From Thiomicrospira sp. ALE5 (GTDB lineage: Bacteria > Pseudomonadota > Gammaproteobacteria > Thiomicrospirales > Thiomicrospiraceae): a DNA stretch of 64,000 bases. The notes under the pieces are model-generated. The model was not told the DNA's origin. It made no database searches and saw nothing but the letters and a program-made list of their open reading frames with translations. The position numbers and the translations under genes are program-made. The stretch spans positions 248,001-312,000 of the forward strand of contig NZ_FOYY01000003.1 in the NCBI RefSeq assembly GCF_900112445.1. Direction: 5' to 3'. Of this stretch, positions 44,696 through 54,543 are shown piece by piece. Every line of letters starts with the position of its first letter. Position 1 is the first letter of the stretch.

Positions 44696-46144
44696 CTACA
44701 CCTCGTAGGTTGTGGAATGAGCCAACCCACCTGAACCTACCCAGTCGGTATGGTGCCATTCACCGCGGGGGCGATCGGTACGCTCATAGGTATGGGCACC
44801 AAAATAATCACGTTGAGCTTGAATCATATTGGCTGAACCATCAGCAGTTCGGTAACCATCATAAAACGCCAAGGCAGCGGATAAGGCAGGCATGGCAATA
44901 CCGGCCTGCACGCCAAACACGATGGCTTGACGCCAATTCATTTCAGCTTGGGTTAAGGCTTGGGTGAAAAACGGCGTCAACATCAGCGAATCGAGGTCAG
45001 GATTTTGTTCATAGGCTTGTTTGATTTCGCCTAAAAAACGACTGCGGATAATGCAGCCACCACGCCACATTAAGGCAATGCCGCCATAATTTAATGGCCA
45101 GTCATAGTCGGCTGCGGCCTGCTTCATCAGCATATAACCCTGAGTGTAGGAAATAATTTTGCTCGCATAAAGCGCATCATGAATCGCTTGGAGCATGGCC
45201 TCACGATCTACCGCAGGCGCTTGGGCTTGACTGGTTAACACGCTTTGAGCCGTAACCCGTTGCGATTTTAACGCCGACAAACAACGCGCATAAACCGATT
45301 CGGTAATCAGGGTTAAGGGCACACCCAATTCGAGCGAATTAATCCCCGTCCATTTGCCGGTACCTTTTTGGCCTGCCGCATCCAATACTTTATCAATTAA
45401 CGGCTCGCCATCCGTATCTTTGAATTTAAGAATATCGGCGGTAATCTCAATTAAATAGGAGTCAAGTACCCCGGTATTCCATTTAGCAAACACCGCCTGG
45501 CATTCATCTGCGGTCATTTTCAATCCAAAGCGCATCAATTGATAGGCTTCAGCAATGAGTTGCATATCACCGTATTCAATACCGTTGTGAACCATTTTGA
45601 CATAATGACCGGCCCCTTCTGGCCCCACCCATTCACAGCAAGCTTCATCACCTACTTTGGCCGCAATCGCTTGAAATATAGGTTTGACTAACGGCCAGGC
45701 CTGCTGATGCCCACCCGGCATAATCGATGGCCCAAAGCGCGCGCCTTCCTCGCCTCCCGAGACACCGGTACCGATAAAATGAATACCCTGTTCTGCCAAG
45801 GCATGGCTGCGACGGGTGGTATCGGTATAAAGCGAGTTACCCCCGTCAATAATGACATCGCCAGGGCTGAGTAGAGGCACAAGCTGGGCAATAAAATCAT
45901 CGACGACCTGACCTGCTTTAACCATCAGCATAACTTTTCGTGGTGCGGCGAGCTGCTGGACTAAGTCTTCAAGACTATAAGCGGCTTGAATGGGTAACTC
46001 GCCTACACGTTGTGCCATAAACTCTTCAGTTTTGCCTGGCGAACGATTATAGACCGACACTTGAAAACCATGATCAGCCATGTTTAGCACTAAATTCTGC
46101 CCCATGACCGCTAAACCAATTAAACCTATATCACTCTGTTGCAT
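44696..46144 (-). CDS. gnd: 6-phosphogluconate dehydrogenase
   Basis: Gnd decarboxylates 6-phosphogluconate to ribulose-5-phosphate with NADPH production. Start at ATG 46144, after AAGGAAG, gives 482 residues. Motifs: [50 protein letters not shown] and, at the end, [16 protein letters not shown]. It is first of the gnd-zwf-pgl operon, just downstream of the tRNA cluster and its terminator. Confidence 0.96.
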   Translation of the reverse strand: MQQSDIGLIGLAVMGQNLVLNMADHGFQVSVYNRSPGKTEEFMAQRVGELPIQAAYSLEDLVQQLAAPRKVMLMVKAGQVVDDFIAQLVPLLSPGDVIIDGGNSLYTDTTRRSHALAEQGIHFIGTGVSGGEEGARFGPSIMPGGHQQAWPLVKPIFQAIAAKVGDEACCEWVGPEGAGHYVKMVHNGIEYGDMQLIAEAYQLMRFGLKMTADECQAVFAKWNTGVLDSYLIEITADILKFKDTDGEPLIDKVLDAAGQKGTGKWTGINSLELGVPLTLITESVYARCLSALKSQRVTAQSVLTSQAQAPAVDREAMLQAIHDALYASKIISYTQGYMLMKQAAADYDWPLNYGGIALMWRGGCIIRSRFLGEIKQAYEQNPDLDSLMLTPFFTQALTQAEMNWRQAIVFGVQAGIAMPALSAALAFYDGYRTADGSANMIQAQRDYFGAHTYERTDRPRGEWHHTDWVGSGGLAHSTTYEV

Positions 46145-46240
46145 GGCCACTTCCTTCTGAATTTGATAAACATGCTTAAAATTTATCATAAGATTAACAG
46201 AGATAATGCGGTTTATTAGCTTTTGATAAAAAATAGCCAT

Positions 46241-46274
46241 AAAAAAAGCCAGTCATGCAAGCATAACTGGCTTT
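46241..46274 (-). terminator. Intrinsic terminator of the tRNA cluster
   Basis: On the minus strand AAAGCCAGT pairs with ACTGGCTTT around a loop of about 12 bases and is followed by a run of T. It lies just after the last tRNA-Glu and before gnd. Confidence 0.8.
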
Positions 46275-46280
46275 AAAAAG

Positions 46281-46356
46281 TGGCGTCCCGTAGGGGAGTC
46301 GAACCCCTGTTACCGCCGTGAAAGGGCAGTGTCCTAGGCCTCTAGACGAACGGGAC
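46281..46356 (-). tRNA. tRNA-Glu (UUC), copy 2 of the cluster
   Basis: GTCCCGT pairs with ACGGGAC, followed by G and encoded CCA; the anticodon loop CTTTCAC gives UUC. It is identical in sequence to the copy at 46491-46566. Confidence 0.96.
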
Positions 46357-46412
46357 TAATTTTTTAACATTTGCTACATGGCTAAGGGCCTAGGAAGCCA
46401 TGTAGCGAAATT

Positions 46413-46488
<76 letters not shown>

Positions 46489-46490
46489 AA

Positions 46491-46566
46491 TGGCGTCCCG
46501 TAGGGGAGTCGAACCCCTGTTACCGCCGTGAAAGGGCAGTGTCCTAGGCCTCTAGACGAACGGGAC
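46491..46566 (-). tRNA. tRNA-Glu (UUC), copy 1 of the cluster
   Basis: Same structure as the copy at 46281-46356, with anticodon UUC and encoded CCA. The Glu-Gly-Glu arrangement with identical Glu genes suggests a recent local duplication. Confidence 0.96.
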
Positions 46567-46589
46567 TAATTACATCTTCGCGAAGGTGT

Positions 46590-46665
<76 letters not shown>

Positions 46666-46681
46666 TCGCGTTGATGGGCGT

Positions 46682-46709
46682 ATTATAAAGAGTCAGCGCC
46701 TAGCGTCAA
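46682..46709 (-). promoter_or_regulatory. Sigma-70 promoter of the tRNA-Ala-Glu-Gly-Glu operon
   Basis: On the minus strand TTGACG and TATAAT are 16 bases apart, followed by ACGCCCATC. The layout closely matches the tRNA-Gly-Cys-Leu promoter at 32300-32327. Confidence 0.85.
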
Positions 46710-46716
46710 GCACTTT

Positions 46717-48231
46717 TTATAAATTTTTTGTTACTTGCACCAAGGAATCATATCGACCATCACTATACAACTGATAACCCTGTAAATTTCTTGCCGTTAC
46801 CACATATTGATTCTCATACCAAAGCGGAATAACCGGTAAATCATCAGCTAAATGTGCTTGCAATTCGCGGTAATAATGCGCTTGAAGTGCTAAATCACTG
46901 CTCTGCCCTGCTTTAATAATCAACTCGTCGGCTCGCGCACTTTGATAACGCCCACGATTGGCGCCATTTGGCGGCAAGGCATGGGAAGCAAATACATAAT
47001 CAAAAATATCCGGACTCTTAATCCCTACCCAAGCTAGGCTAAATAACTGAAAGCGTCCTTGAACAATATCGCTGTAAAACGTGCCCCAGTCATAACTTTG
47101 AATTTGTAAATCAATACCAACCGACCTTAATTGAGCCTGATAGAGTGTGGCAATACGAATTCGAGTCGGATCACTGGAGGTTTTAAAGCTTAGTGGAAGC
47201 AAACCGCTGCTGGGCACCGCCTGCTGTTGACGCAACTCACTGATAAAAGCGGCCGCTTGGTCCGGGTTATAGCTAACACCCGTTAAGGCATCGTGGCCTG
47301 CCCAATGCTCAGCTGGCAATAACGCACCGGCTAAACGAGCCTGCCCCTTAAACATCGCATCAATAATTGCTTGACGGTCAATGCCCATCGCAATCGCTTG
47401 ACGCAATAAGGGATTTGATAATAATGGATCACTCATATTCATCCCGACATAGGCAAAGTTACTGCCAATTTGCCAGGCAACATTTAATGCTGAATGCTGT
47501 TGACAGTAAGCCACTAATTCGGGCGATAAATCATTTTGAATCAAGTCAAGCTCACCACGCACCAGTTTCAGCACACGCACCAAGGCATCCGTCACCACAA
47601 TAAACTGAATCTCTACCCCATCTTGGCGTTGCAACACTACGCCCTGTTCGTTTGAACTGATAAAGCGCATCGGCCCACTACCGATTGGTGATTGACCAAA
47701 GTTGTGACCCTTAGCAATTAAATCAGCAGGCAAAATGCCCAACGTTAAACGATTCACAAACAAGGGATCTGACTGATGGAGCCTAAAACTAACCTGCCTC
47801 TCACTATCCAGTTCAACGCTGGCTATATTTCTTAAATTACCACGATGAGGCGAGCCAAAATCCGCATCTAATACGCGCTTGTAGCTGGCGACTACATCCT
47901 GTGCAGTCAGCGGTTGGCCATGATGAAAGAGCGCGAAGGGTTCGCGCAAGGTAAATTGATAGTGGGTGGGGGTTAGCATCTGCCAATCAGCTAAGGCGGG
48001 TTGCGGTTGCGACGCCTCATTAAAGTCAATTAAGGCTTGATATATCAAGCGATTTAAACGACTAGACAGCGCATCGGTGGCACGACCAGGATCTAGCGTG
48101 CGAGGACGGCCTGTTACGCCCATTTTAATGCTATCGCCAACATCTATTGACTGGCACCCAACCAAGCCGTAACTGAGGCTACTAATCCCAAAGAGTTTTA
48201 ACGCATCTCGCCGCCCTAACTTCATGGACAT
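46717..48231 (-). CDS. Family 5 solute-binding lipoprotein (peptide/nickel ABC type)
   Basis: This 504-residue protein has an N-terminal GRRDALKLFG motif of Tat type and a lipobox (YGLVGC), so it is probably exported folded and lipid-anchored. The mature part matches SBP_bac_5 proteins: GRPRTLDPGRATDALSSRL, VASYKRVLDADFGSP, RQAIAMGIDRQAIIDAMF and DLPVIPLWYENQY. Substrate is likely a peptide or similar. No permease or ATPase genes are adjacent, so it must work with a transporter encoded elsewhere. Confidence 0.87.
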   Translation of the reverse strand: MSMKLGRRDALKLFGISSLSYGLVGCQSIDVGDSIKMGVTGRPRTLDPGRATDALSSRLNRLIYQALIDFNEASQPQPALADWQMLTPTHYQFTLREPFALFHHGQPLTAQDVVASYKRVLDADFGSPHRGNLRNIASVELDSERQVSFRLHQSDPLFVNRLTLGILPADLIAKGHNFGQSPIGSGPMRFISSNEQGVVLQRQDGVEIQFIVVTDALVRVLKLVRGELDLIQNDLSPELVAYCQQHSALNVAWQIGSNFAYVGMNMSDPLLSNPLLRQAIAMGIDRQAIIDAMFKGQARLAGALLPAEHWAGHDALTGVSYNPDQAAAFISELRQQQAVPSSGLLPLSFKTSSDPTRIRIATLYQAQLRSVGIDLQIQSYDWGTFYSDIVQGRFQLFSLAWVGIKSPDIFDYVFASHALPPNGANRGRYQSARADELIIKAGQSSDLALQAHYYRELQAHLADDLPVIPLWYENQYVVTARNLQGYQLYSDGRYDSLVQVTKNL

Positions 48232-48242
48232 AATACAATAAT

Positions 48243-49577
48243 CTAAGGCTTAACCAATAGCCTATCGACTTGAGATAAATCATCGGCATTGAGTTGCTTT
48301 ACAACTTGTTTAAGTTGTAACTGGTCTAACACGAATGCTTGCATCGCTTGTGCTAAATTATTTTGCGCATTAAACAAGTTCGATCGCGCTGTGACCACAT
48401 CAATCAAATTGCGTAATCCCACCCGATAACCCTCTTCGGCGGCTTCTAAAAAGGCTTCATTAGATTTAACTGCCTCGCGTAATGCATTAATACGCGCTTG
48501 ACCTCGCTCTAGGTTGCGCAAACTCACCCGCGCATCTAAACTAGCCTGCTCACGCGCTTCACGTACTGCAGTCATTGCGGTTTGATTACGAAAACGGGCT
48601 TCATCAACCCGTGAGCTAGTAAGCCCACCTTGATAAAGAGGTAAAGTAGCATTAATTGACACCTCGGTATTATCACCACTCCGACAAACCATCGGATCAC
48701 GATCACTACCACCACATTCAGTACGGGTATGCGACAAACTTAAATTTACGTCAAACCAGCGATCTGCTTGACGTGTAGCAATACCTTGCTCTGCAAGACG
48801 TTGCTGTTCAGTAGCCAGTTGCACAGCAAGGTTTTGACTAAAATCTTGATTTAACCCCGCTTGTTCTGCCCAGCGTACTAACTGTGCATCTGGCTGTAAT
48901 TGTTGATCAAGGGGTAAGGTTTGAACTTGTAACACCGGTTGACCGGTTAAACGACGCAGGGCTTCTTGCGTAATATCAACACTGTTTTCTGCATCAATAC
49001 GATCAGCCATCGCCAGGTCATAGGCTGAGCGCGTTTGCAACACATCGGTACGACTCGCCAACCCCACTTCAAAGGCGGCTTGGGCACGCTCCCATTGGAT
49101 TTTCTCGGCCGCTTCACGTGCTTGCGCAAAATCTAATGTCTGTTGAGCCAACAATAGATCAAAATAAGCTTGGCTTACACGCATTATCAATCCTTGCTTA
49201 ACAGCAGTAAATCGTAACTCTGCCAAATTCAACCCAATCGTTGCTTCATCAAACAAACTAAAGGCTTCACGATTATAGATCGGTTGATCTAAACGCAAAC
49301 CTAGGGTCTGGCGATTTTGGTTACGATCAACATCTGGATAACTTAAGCCGGCTGTTGCATTTACCTTTGGTAATAGTAACGAGCGTGCTTGACTGAGCTG
49401 CTGTTGATCCGCCTCTAAGTCAGAGCGCGCTTGGGCAAGTTCGGCATCATGGATCAGTGCCATCTGATAAACATCTAGCAGGCCTGGTGCGGCATAACCT
49501 GCGCCACTCACTAGCATGATTCCAACAAAAGAACAGCCACTAAGCCATTGATTTAGTTTACATTTAATTTGCTTCAT
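48243..49577 (-). CDS. TolC-family outer membrane efflux protein
   Basis: This is an outer-membrane channel of the TolC type. ATG 49577, with GGAAG four bases upstream, gives 444 residues with a signal peptide ending in GAGYA. The mature protein begins with LLDVYQMALIHDAELAQARS and contains two outer membrane efflux repeats of long helices with YNREAFSLFDEA and LYQGGLTSSRVDEARF. It overlaps the CYTH gene by 14 bases. No membrane-fusion or RND partner is adjacent, so it may serve several pumps as TolC does. Confidence 0.92.
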   Translation of the reverse strand: MKQIKCKLNQWLSGCSFVGIMLVSGAGYAAPGLLDVYQMALIHDAELAQARSDLEADQQQLSQARSLLLPKVNATAGLSYPDVDRNQNRQTLGLRLDQPIYNREAFSLFDEATIGLNLAELRFTAVKQGLIMRVSQAYFDLLLAQQTLDFAQAREAAEKIQWERAQAAFEVGLASRTDVLQTRSAYDLAMADRIDAENSVDITQEALRRLTGQPVLQVQTLPLDQQLQPDAQLVRWAEQAGLNQDFSQNLAVQLATEQQRLAEQGIATRQADRWFDVNLSLSHTRTECGGSDRDPMVCRSGDNTEVSINATLPLYQGGLTSSRVDEARFRNQTAMTAVREAREQASLDARVSLRNLERGQARINALREAVKSNEAFLEAAEEGYRVGLRNLIDVVTARSNLFNAQNNLAQAMQAFVLDQLQLKQVVKQLNADDLSQVDRLLVKP

Positions 49578-50061
49578 GATGCTTCCATTGACAATAAGGA
49601 TTTTTAGATAAGCTAACATTATAGTATTTCAAATCATCTGTCACCTCTGTTCCAATCCAATCCGGCAGATCCACGACTGTTTGTTCATCAGGTAATTCTA
49701 GTTCTGCAATAATCAGACCGGCATTATCACCAAAAAATTCATCAATTTCCCACACGCCAATCGCCGCGGGTACCAGATAACGAATTTTTTCAATAATCGG
49801 CCCAACTGTCAGTTTTTTAAGCATATTTTCGGCATCGTCGAGCGCAATAGGATACTCATATTCATCACGACTTAAACCTATTTCAAGGCTCTTAATATTA
49901 ATATTCGCTTGCATACCTTCAATGCGAATTCGCACTGAACTTTTACAAGAAGTTTCCTCGATTGAATTGAGGTAGCCCTGCACAAATCGTGTCTGCTGAA
50001 TCACTTGGTCACGCCAAGCATCGCCGGTGACTAAAAACTTACGCTCTATTTCTCTGGCCAT
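49564..50061 (-). CDS. CYTH-domain protein
   Basis: This 165-residue protein starts with the defining motif EIERKFLV (residues 4-11). Further conserved charged residues of the triphosphate tunnel fold are visible (VRIRIEG, NINIKSLEIGLSRDEYEY, WEIDEFFGDNAGLIIAELEL). CYTH proteins bind triphosphates, and short stand-alone members often act as inorganic triphosphatases. It lies between the exonuclease-like gene and tolC, and tolC begins inside its last codons. Confidence 0.92.
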   Translation of the reverse strand: MAREIERKFLVTGDAWRDQVIQQTRFVQGYLNSIEETSCKSSVRIRIEGMQANINIKSLEIGLSRDEYEYPIALDDAENMLKKLTVGPIIEKIRYLVPAAIGVWEIDEFFGDNAGLIIAELELPDEQTVVDLPDWIGTEVTDDLKYYNVSLSKNPYCQWKHHEAN

Positions 50062-50071
50062 GCCCTAACCT

Positions 50072-50863
50072 TTAATTTTGTGTGGATTGCATTGCTTGCC
50101 AGGCCTGGTGGTAGGCCTGCCAATGTGAATGGGTTGAATTTTTTAACACCTCAGTTAACTCTGCCAGTGTATGCTGATAGGCCGCTTGATCTAACCAGCC
50201 GCGCATTAATTGAAATCTTAGATAAATCAAATAGGTATTGATCACATCTAATTCACAATAGTCACGAATACCCTGAATATCACCCGCTAAATATTGCTCT
50301 AAAACCCCCGCACCACTCAAACCCATTTTGCCTGGCAGCCCCAGCATCAGCGAGATTTCATCGAGTTTGGCATTGGCTCTGGGTTGATAACCGGCCATCA
50401 CATCCATCAAATCAATATGGGCAAACTGATAGCGACTAATGTAATTGTGCCATTTACGTTCGCGATTAAAGTCGCCCATATCCCAATATACTTGCGCGTT
50501 AATCCCATGTTTTAGCGCACGATAATGCAATACCGGCAAGTCGAACCCGCCACCATTCCACGTAACCAGGGTGGGCTGAAAACGACCAATACCATCGAAA
50601 AACCGCTGCAAGAGGCTGGCTTCGTTGTCATCAACCTCACCAATGGACCAAATCTTGACATCATCAGCCGTTTTTAACACCGCCGAAATCGCCACCACCT
50701 GATGCAAAAAGTGTTTGGGGAAATCACTGCCCGTTTCAATGCGTCGTTTTAAACTGAGCGCCGCCAAACAATCTTGATCAGATAATTCTTGCCAGCCATA
50801 GACCTGACGAGCCGACGCAAGATCCGGCACGGTTTCAATATCAAATACTAATACGGCACTCAT
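50072..50863 (-). CDS. Predicted 3'-5' exonuclease of the DNA polymerase B exonuclease type
   Basis: The 263-residue protein has the DEDD exonuclease motifs: FDIETVPD near the N-terminus, VTWNGGGFDLPVLHYRAL in the middle, and IRDYCELDVINTYLIYLRF near residue 213. This matches the PF10108-like family of stand-alone exonucleases. Its substrate is unknown. It follows cysM and precedes the CYTH gene on the same strand. A palindrome copy (50100) is near its 3' end. Confidence 0.88.
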   Translation of the reverse strand: MSAVLVFDIETVPDLASARQVYGWQELSDQDCLAALSLKRRIETGSDFPKHFLHQVVAISAVLKTADDVKIWSIGEVDDNEASLLQRFFDGIGRFQPTLVTWNGGGFDLPVLHYRALKHGINAQVYWDMGDFNRERKWHNYISRYQFAHIDLMDVMAGYQPRANAKLDEISLMLGLPGKMGLSGAGVLEQYLAGDIQGIRDYCELDVINTYLIYLRFQLMRGWLDQAAYQHTLAELTEVLKNSTHSHWQAYHQAWQAMQSTQN

Positions 50864-50877
50864 CGGCTTGCTCTGCC

Positions 50878-51774
50878 CTAACCCGCTGGGAATACATTGG
50901 TTGATAGATAGCGATCGCCACGATCACAGATAATGCACACCACCTTGGCATGCGGGGTGGTTTGTGCGATTTGTAGGGCCGCCGCGACACAACCGCCTGA
51001 CGAAATGCCCGCAAAAATACCTTCTTTAGCCGCTAATTGACGCGTCGTTTCTTCAGCCATGTCTTGTGACATATCGATAATACGATCAACCTGTTCGGGT
51101 TTATAAATAGCCGGCAAATAAGCTGCTGGCCAGCGACGAATCCCCGGAATGGATGCTCCCTCGGTGGGTTGCACTCCGACAATTTGCACCCTTGGATTTT
51201 GTGATTTGAGATACAAAGACGTACCGACTATGGTGCCGGTCGTGCCCATTGCGCTGACAAAATGGGTTAACTGGCCATCGGTATCACGCCAAATTTCCGG
51301 GCCAGTGCTATTAAAATGCGCTAAATAATTATCAGGGTTCGCAAACTGATTTAAAACCTGCCCTTCACCGCGCGCTGCCATCGCCAACGCCAAATCACGC
51401 GCACCTTCCATGCCCTCTTCTTGACTGACTAAAATCAGTTTTGCGCCATAAGCAGCCATAGAAGCACGTCGCTCAATACTCATATTGGCCGGCATAATCA
51501 ACACCATCTTATACCCCATCATTGCCGCGACCATCGCCAACGCAATACCGGTATTGCCACTGGTTGCTTCAATTAAGGTATCACCTGGCTTAATATCACC
51601 GCGGCGTTGCGCTTGCAGAATCATGTTATAAGCTGGACGGTCTTTTACAGAACCGGCTGGATTTTGCCCTTCCATTTTGGCCCACACTTCCGCGCCTTCG
51701 GCTAAATCGGCCATGTGGGTTATCCGCACTAGCGGGGTATTGCCGATCAGGTCGGTCATATTATTAATCTTCAT
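50878..51774 (-). CDS. cysM: Cysteine synthase B
   Basis: CysM makes cysteine from O-acetylserine and sulfide or thiosulfate using PLP. The 298-residue protein has the PLP-lysine at 44 in GSVKDRPAYNMI, the loop EATSGNTGIALAMVAA, and GISSGGCVAAALQIA near the end. The sequence after the PLP lysine (RPAYNMI) resembles E. coli CysM. It starts eight bases after the UbiA-family gene. Confidence 0.93.
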   Translation of the reverse strand: MKINNMTDLIGNTPLVRITHMADLAEGAEVWAKMEGQNPAGSVKDRPAYNMILQAQRRGDIKPGDTLIEATSGNTGIALAMVAAMMGYKMVLIMPANMSIERRASMAAYGAKLILVSQEEGMEGARDLALAMAARGEGQVLNQFANPDNYLAHFNSTGPEIWRDTDGQLTHFVSAMGTTGTIVGTSLYLKSQNPRVQIVGVQPTEGASIPGIRRWPAAYLPAIYKPEQVDRIIDMSQDMAEETTRQLAAKEGIFAGISSGGCVAAALQIAQTTPHAKVVCIICDRGDRYLSTNVFPAG

Positions 51775-51782
51775 CGCTCTTC

Positions 51783-52721
51783 CTAACCTATCCAGGCATT
51801 AATTAGTAAGCTTACTGCTAGTAGTGCTAAGGTTCCTAAAATCATCATCACATTCATCGCTAGGATGAAAACAACATCTTTTCTAAGCTCAAAACCAGGT
51901 TGCAATCTGGACCAAATCAAACCCGCCGGCACAAAGCCGACCAAGGCCATTAGACTCAACCATGGCAACACACCCAATCCAATCAAGCCTACTAGTAACA
52001 GCACACTGACTAATAGGCTTGCTTTAAACACCCACAGCGCGTGGCGATCACCTACCGCTAAGGGCAAGGTTCGACGGCCAACCTGCTGGTCAGCCTGTTT
52101 ATCTGGAAATTGATTGAGCAACAACAAATTATTGATCAATAAAAAAGGCAGCAAGGCCAGCGCCATCAGCTCAGTAGGATAGTGTCCAGTCAGCGCAAAG
52201 GCGACACCTAACATCAACACCCAACCCAGTCCCAATCCTGGTGACGACCAACCCCAAACCGGTTGACGTGTCATCCAAGGACTGTAGCTGAGAATCACCA
52301 CCAGCCCAAGCAATCCTAACGGAATAATGCGCCAATCCCATAACCAAACCAAATAGATACCGAATCCGACTGCAACAGCTAGCGCGATATACGCAGCTGT
52401 TTGGACATTTTTTAGTGCCTCGGGATAACCTTGTAAGGCACCACTGCCACCATTAAATGGCGTGCGCTGGGTGAGCTGATCCAATCCAGTACGCGCGTCA
52501 TGCACTTCATTGAGCCAGTTAACACTGGCATGAACTACAAGTGCAGCCAAGCTAACCATTAGCACCAGGCCTGGTGACAGCTCAAAGCCCGCCCAAACGA
52601 GCCAAGCGACGGTTAATGCTGTAACCACCAATGCCAAAATCAAAAAATTAGGCCGACTGGTATGCCATAGGGCACGAATCGTGCAATAGCCATGACAAGT
52701 CGAGGCTGAAGATTGCGTCAA
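51783..52721 (-). CDS. UbiA-family prenyltransferase
   Basis: This 312-residue membrane protein has eight or nine hydrophobic helices and the aspartate-rich motif NEVHDARTGLDQ at about 67-78, with a second acidic site at NQFPDKQADQQVGR. It resembles MenA-type 1,4-dihydroxy-2-naphthoate prenyltransferases more than UbiA. Start is a TTG: AAGGAG inside the previous gene lies eight bases upstream and no ATG fits. The exact aromatic substrate cannot be read from the sequence, and no quinone genes are adjacent. Confidence 0.83.
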   Translation of the reverse strand: MTQSSASTCHGYCTIRALWHTSRPNFLILALVVTALTVAWLVWAGFELSPGLVLMVSLAALVVHASVNWLNEVHDARTGLDQLTQRTPFNGGSGALQGYPEALKNVQTAAYIALAVAVGFGIYLVWLWDWRIIPLGLLGLVVILSYSPWMTRQPVWGWSSPGLGLGWVLMLGVAFALTGHYPTELMALALLPFLLINNLLLLNQFPDKQADQQVGRRTLPLAVGDRHALWVFKASLLVSVLLLVGLIGLGVLPWLSLMALVGFVPAGLIWSRLQPGFELRKDVVFILAMNVMMILGTLALLAVSLLINAWIG

Positions 52722-52723
52722 GA

Positions 52724-53623
52724 TTAAAACTCCTTACGGTAGGTTTGGGTGCGCACTTTCCAGCCAGGCAACCATCGTTCTTCGGGGTTCGGTGCTAGGC
52801 TTACTCGCTGCTCCAATACCTGATAAGCGGCATCAGCAAAGCTTTTCAATAGATTGTTTTTATTGGTCTTCATAATATTTTCATTGGTCACTAGCATTTG
52901 ATTAAGCACATTAAACAGACCCCAACCCTGACCCTGATAGCGCTCTTGTTCCAAATCACCCCAACCCTTAAAGTTGCTGTAATCAATTAAGGCATAACGC
53001 CCGGCTGTACTGGTCATTAGATGCATGAACAGCTGCCATCGCGGGTCTGGGTCCGTTAGTGCCAGTCGTGCTTTGGCTAACTCTGCGCGCTCCGCGAAGC
53101 GTTCTAAAATAAACACCATTTGCCATGTTTGCGTGGCTAACAACCAGGCCTGCAATTCTTGAATATCCTCATGACCAGCTTGTTGTGCGGCCACAAATTC
53201 AGCACGGGTTGCCCAGGGCGCATGCTCAGCCAGCAGCCATGCTGCGGTGGGGTAATGTTGAGCAACAAACTGCGCCATTGCAGGAAATGCCGGTTCAAAC
53301 TCGACTGCCACATCAGCAGGCAACCAAATAAAATGCCCTAAGCCTAAGGAAGGAAAAGCTTCATGAGGACTCCAAAACACCTGCCATTCGGCACGATTCG
53401 CCGTTTCATTAAAACGAATACGGTTAGCCAGTTCTGTAAGCTCGGACTCCGTTATAGTCGATAAACGAGGTAACAGGCGATCCGCTGCATTCATCGGAGC
53501 CTTATTTGAAGCCTTATCCAAGTCATTAGCCGAATCATTTGCCGAGCCATTAAGGGCATAAATCGATAGCGGCAAGGCCAGCAAGCCGACTAACCCGATA
53601 CGCGTCACCTTTCGCCACATCAT
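52724..53623 (-). CDS. Conserved hypothetical exported protein
   Basis: This 299-residue protein has an N-terminal signal (IGLVGLLALPLSIYALNG). The conserved part begins near LANRIRFNETANR and includes the striking SPHEAFPSLGLGHFIWLPA (about 105-123). That sequence recurs, as I recall, in uncharacterised gammaproteobacterial proteins. The rest is helical, with DYSNFKGWGDLEQERYQGQGWG near residue 215. The conserved acidic and histidine residues may be catalytic, but I know no assigned function. It ends three bases before the TTG of the UbiA-family gene and shares its ribosome-binding site. Confidence 0.75.
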   Translation of the reverse strand: MMWRKVTRIGLVGLLALPLSIYALNGSANDSANDLDKASNKAPMNAADRLLPRLSTITESELTELANRIRFNETANRAEWQVFWSPHEAFPSLGLGHFIWLPADVAVEFEPAFPAMAQFVAQHYPTAAWLLAEHAPWATRAEFVAAQQAGHEDIQELQAWLLATQTWQMVFILERFAERAELAKARLALTDPDPRWQLFMHLMTSTAGRYALIDYSNFKGWGDLEQERYQGQGWGLFNVLNQMLVTNENIMKTNKNNLLKSFADAAYQVLEQRVSLAPNPEERWLPGWKVRTQTYRKEF

Positions 53624-53629
53624 TAAGGC

Positions 53630-54484
53630 TTACCGCCGTCTTTTTGCAAACTTAGCCGAACGCTTAGCCCGTTCAGCCATCACACGCTTCTGCCGCGCTG
53701 CCGCCTCAGGGCGGTGACGTAAATCAGGGCGTTCTTCTTCAGGTAATGCGACGGCTTTAAGTAACTTATTAACTTGTACCCAATTCAACATCTCTGTCTT
53801 GCCACGGCGCAGCCCTTTTGGCAAGCTGATGTCGCCATATCTGACGCGGATCAACCGACTCACCTTCACGCCTTGCGCTTCCCATAAACGGCGCACTTCT
53901 CGGTATTTTCCCTCACGCAAAATGACCCGAAACCACTGGTTTTGAGCTTCTTCATCAGACGGTAAGCGGCCTACATAATCAAACTTTGATACTCCATCAT
54001 CAAGCGTTACGCCAGTACGTAAGTTGGTTAACATAGCTTCGGTTACTTCGCCGAAGACTCGCACGGCATATTCACGCTCAACTTCATAGGAAGGATGCAT
54101 CATTCTATTGGCTAATTCGCCGTTATTGGTTAGTAATAACAGACCGCTGGTATTAAGATCCAAGCGCCCAATACTGATCCAACGCCCATTTATAATCTTA
54201 GGTAACTGACTGAAAATGCTATCACGCCCCTGTTCATCGTGACGAGAGCAGATTAAGCCTTCGGGTTTATGATAGGCAATAACTTGTGTCGGTTGCTGCT
54301 CAAGGCGGGACGCTTTAACCTTCTGACCGCGTACAGACAACTGTGCTTGATCATTAGCACGATCACCCAGTTTTGCAGTACGACCATTGACTTGAACTAA
54401 CCCTTGTTCAATCATTTGCTCTATTTGACGGCGCGAACCATAACCGGCACGCGCTAAAATTTTTTGTAGTTTTTCATCTGTCAT
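53630..54484 (-). CDS. rluB: 23S rRNA pseudouridine synthase RluB
   Basis: RluB makes pseudouridine 2605 in 23S rRNA. The 284-residue protein has an S4 RNA-binding domain (EKLQKILARAGYGSRRQIEQ) and the catalytic aspartate in GRLDLNTSGLLLLTNNGEL, with a basic C-terminal tail. The scpA-scpB-rluB order is conserved in gammaproteobacteria and supports RluB over RluE or RluF. Confidence 0.93.
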   Translation of the reverse strand: MTDEKLQKILARAGYGSRRQIEQMIEQGLVQVNGRTAKLGDRANDQAQLSVRGQKVKASRLEQQPTQVIAYHKPEGLICSRHDEQGRDSIFSQLPKIINGRWISIGRLDLNTSGLLLLTNNGELANRMMHPSYEVEREYAVRVFGEVTEAMLTNLRTGVTLDDGVSKFDYVGRLPSDEEAQNQWFRVILREGKYREVRRLWEAQGVKVSRLIRVRYGDISLPKGLRRGKTEMLNWVQVNKLLKAVALPEEERPDLRHRPEAAARQKRVMAERAKRSAKFAKRRR

Positions 54485-54543
54485 GGTGTTTGCCCATGCA
54501 TCCTTGTGTTTTGATCAATAAAAAAGAATTCTAGCACTTTCAA

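Noticed and set aside
46322-46345. AGGCCT cores inside the two tRNA-Glu genes
   Set aside because: They are part of the tRNA D-arm sequence and lack the CAGGCCTG flanks, so they are not counted with the palindrome.
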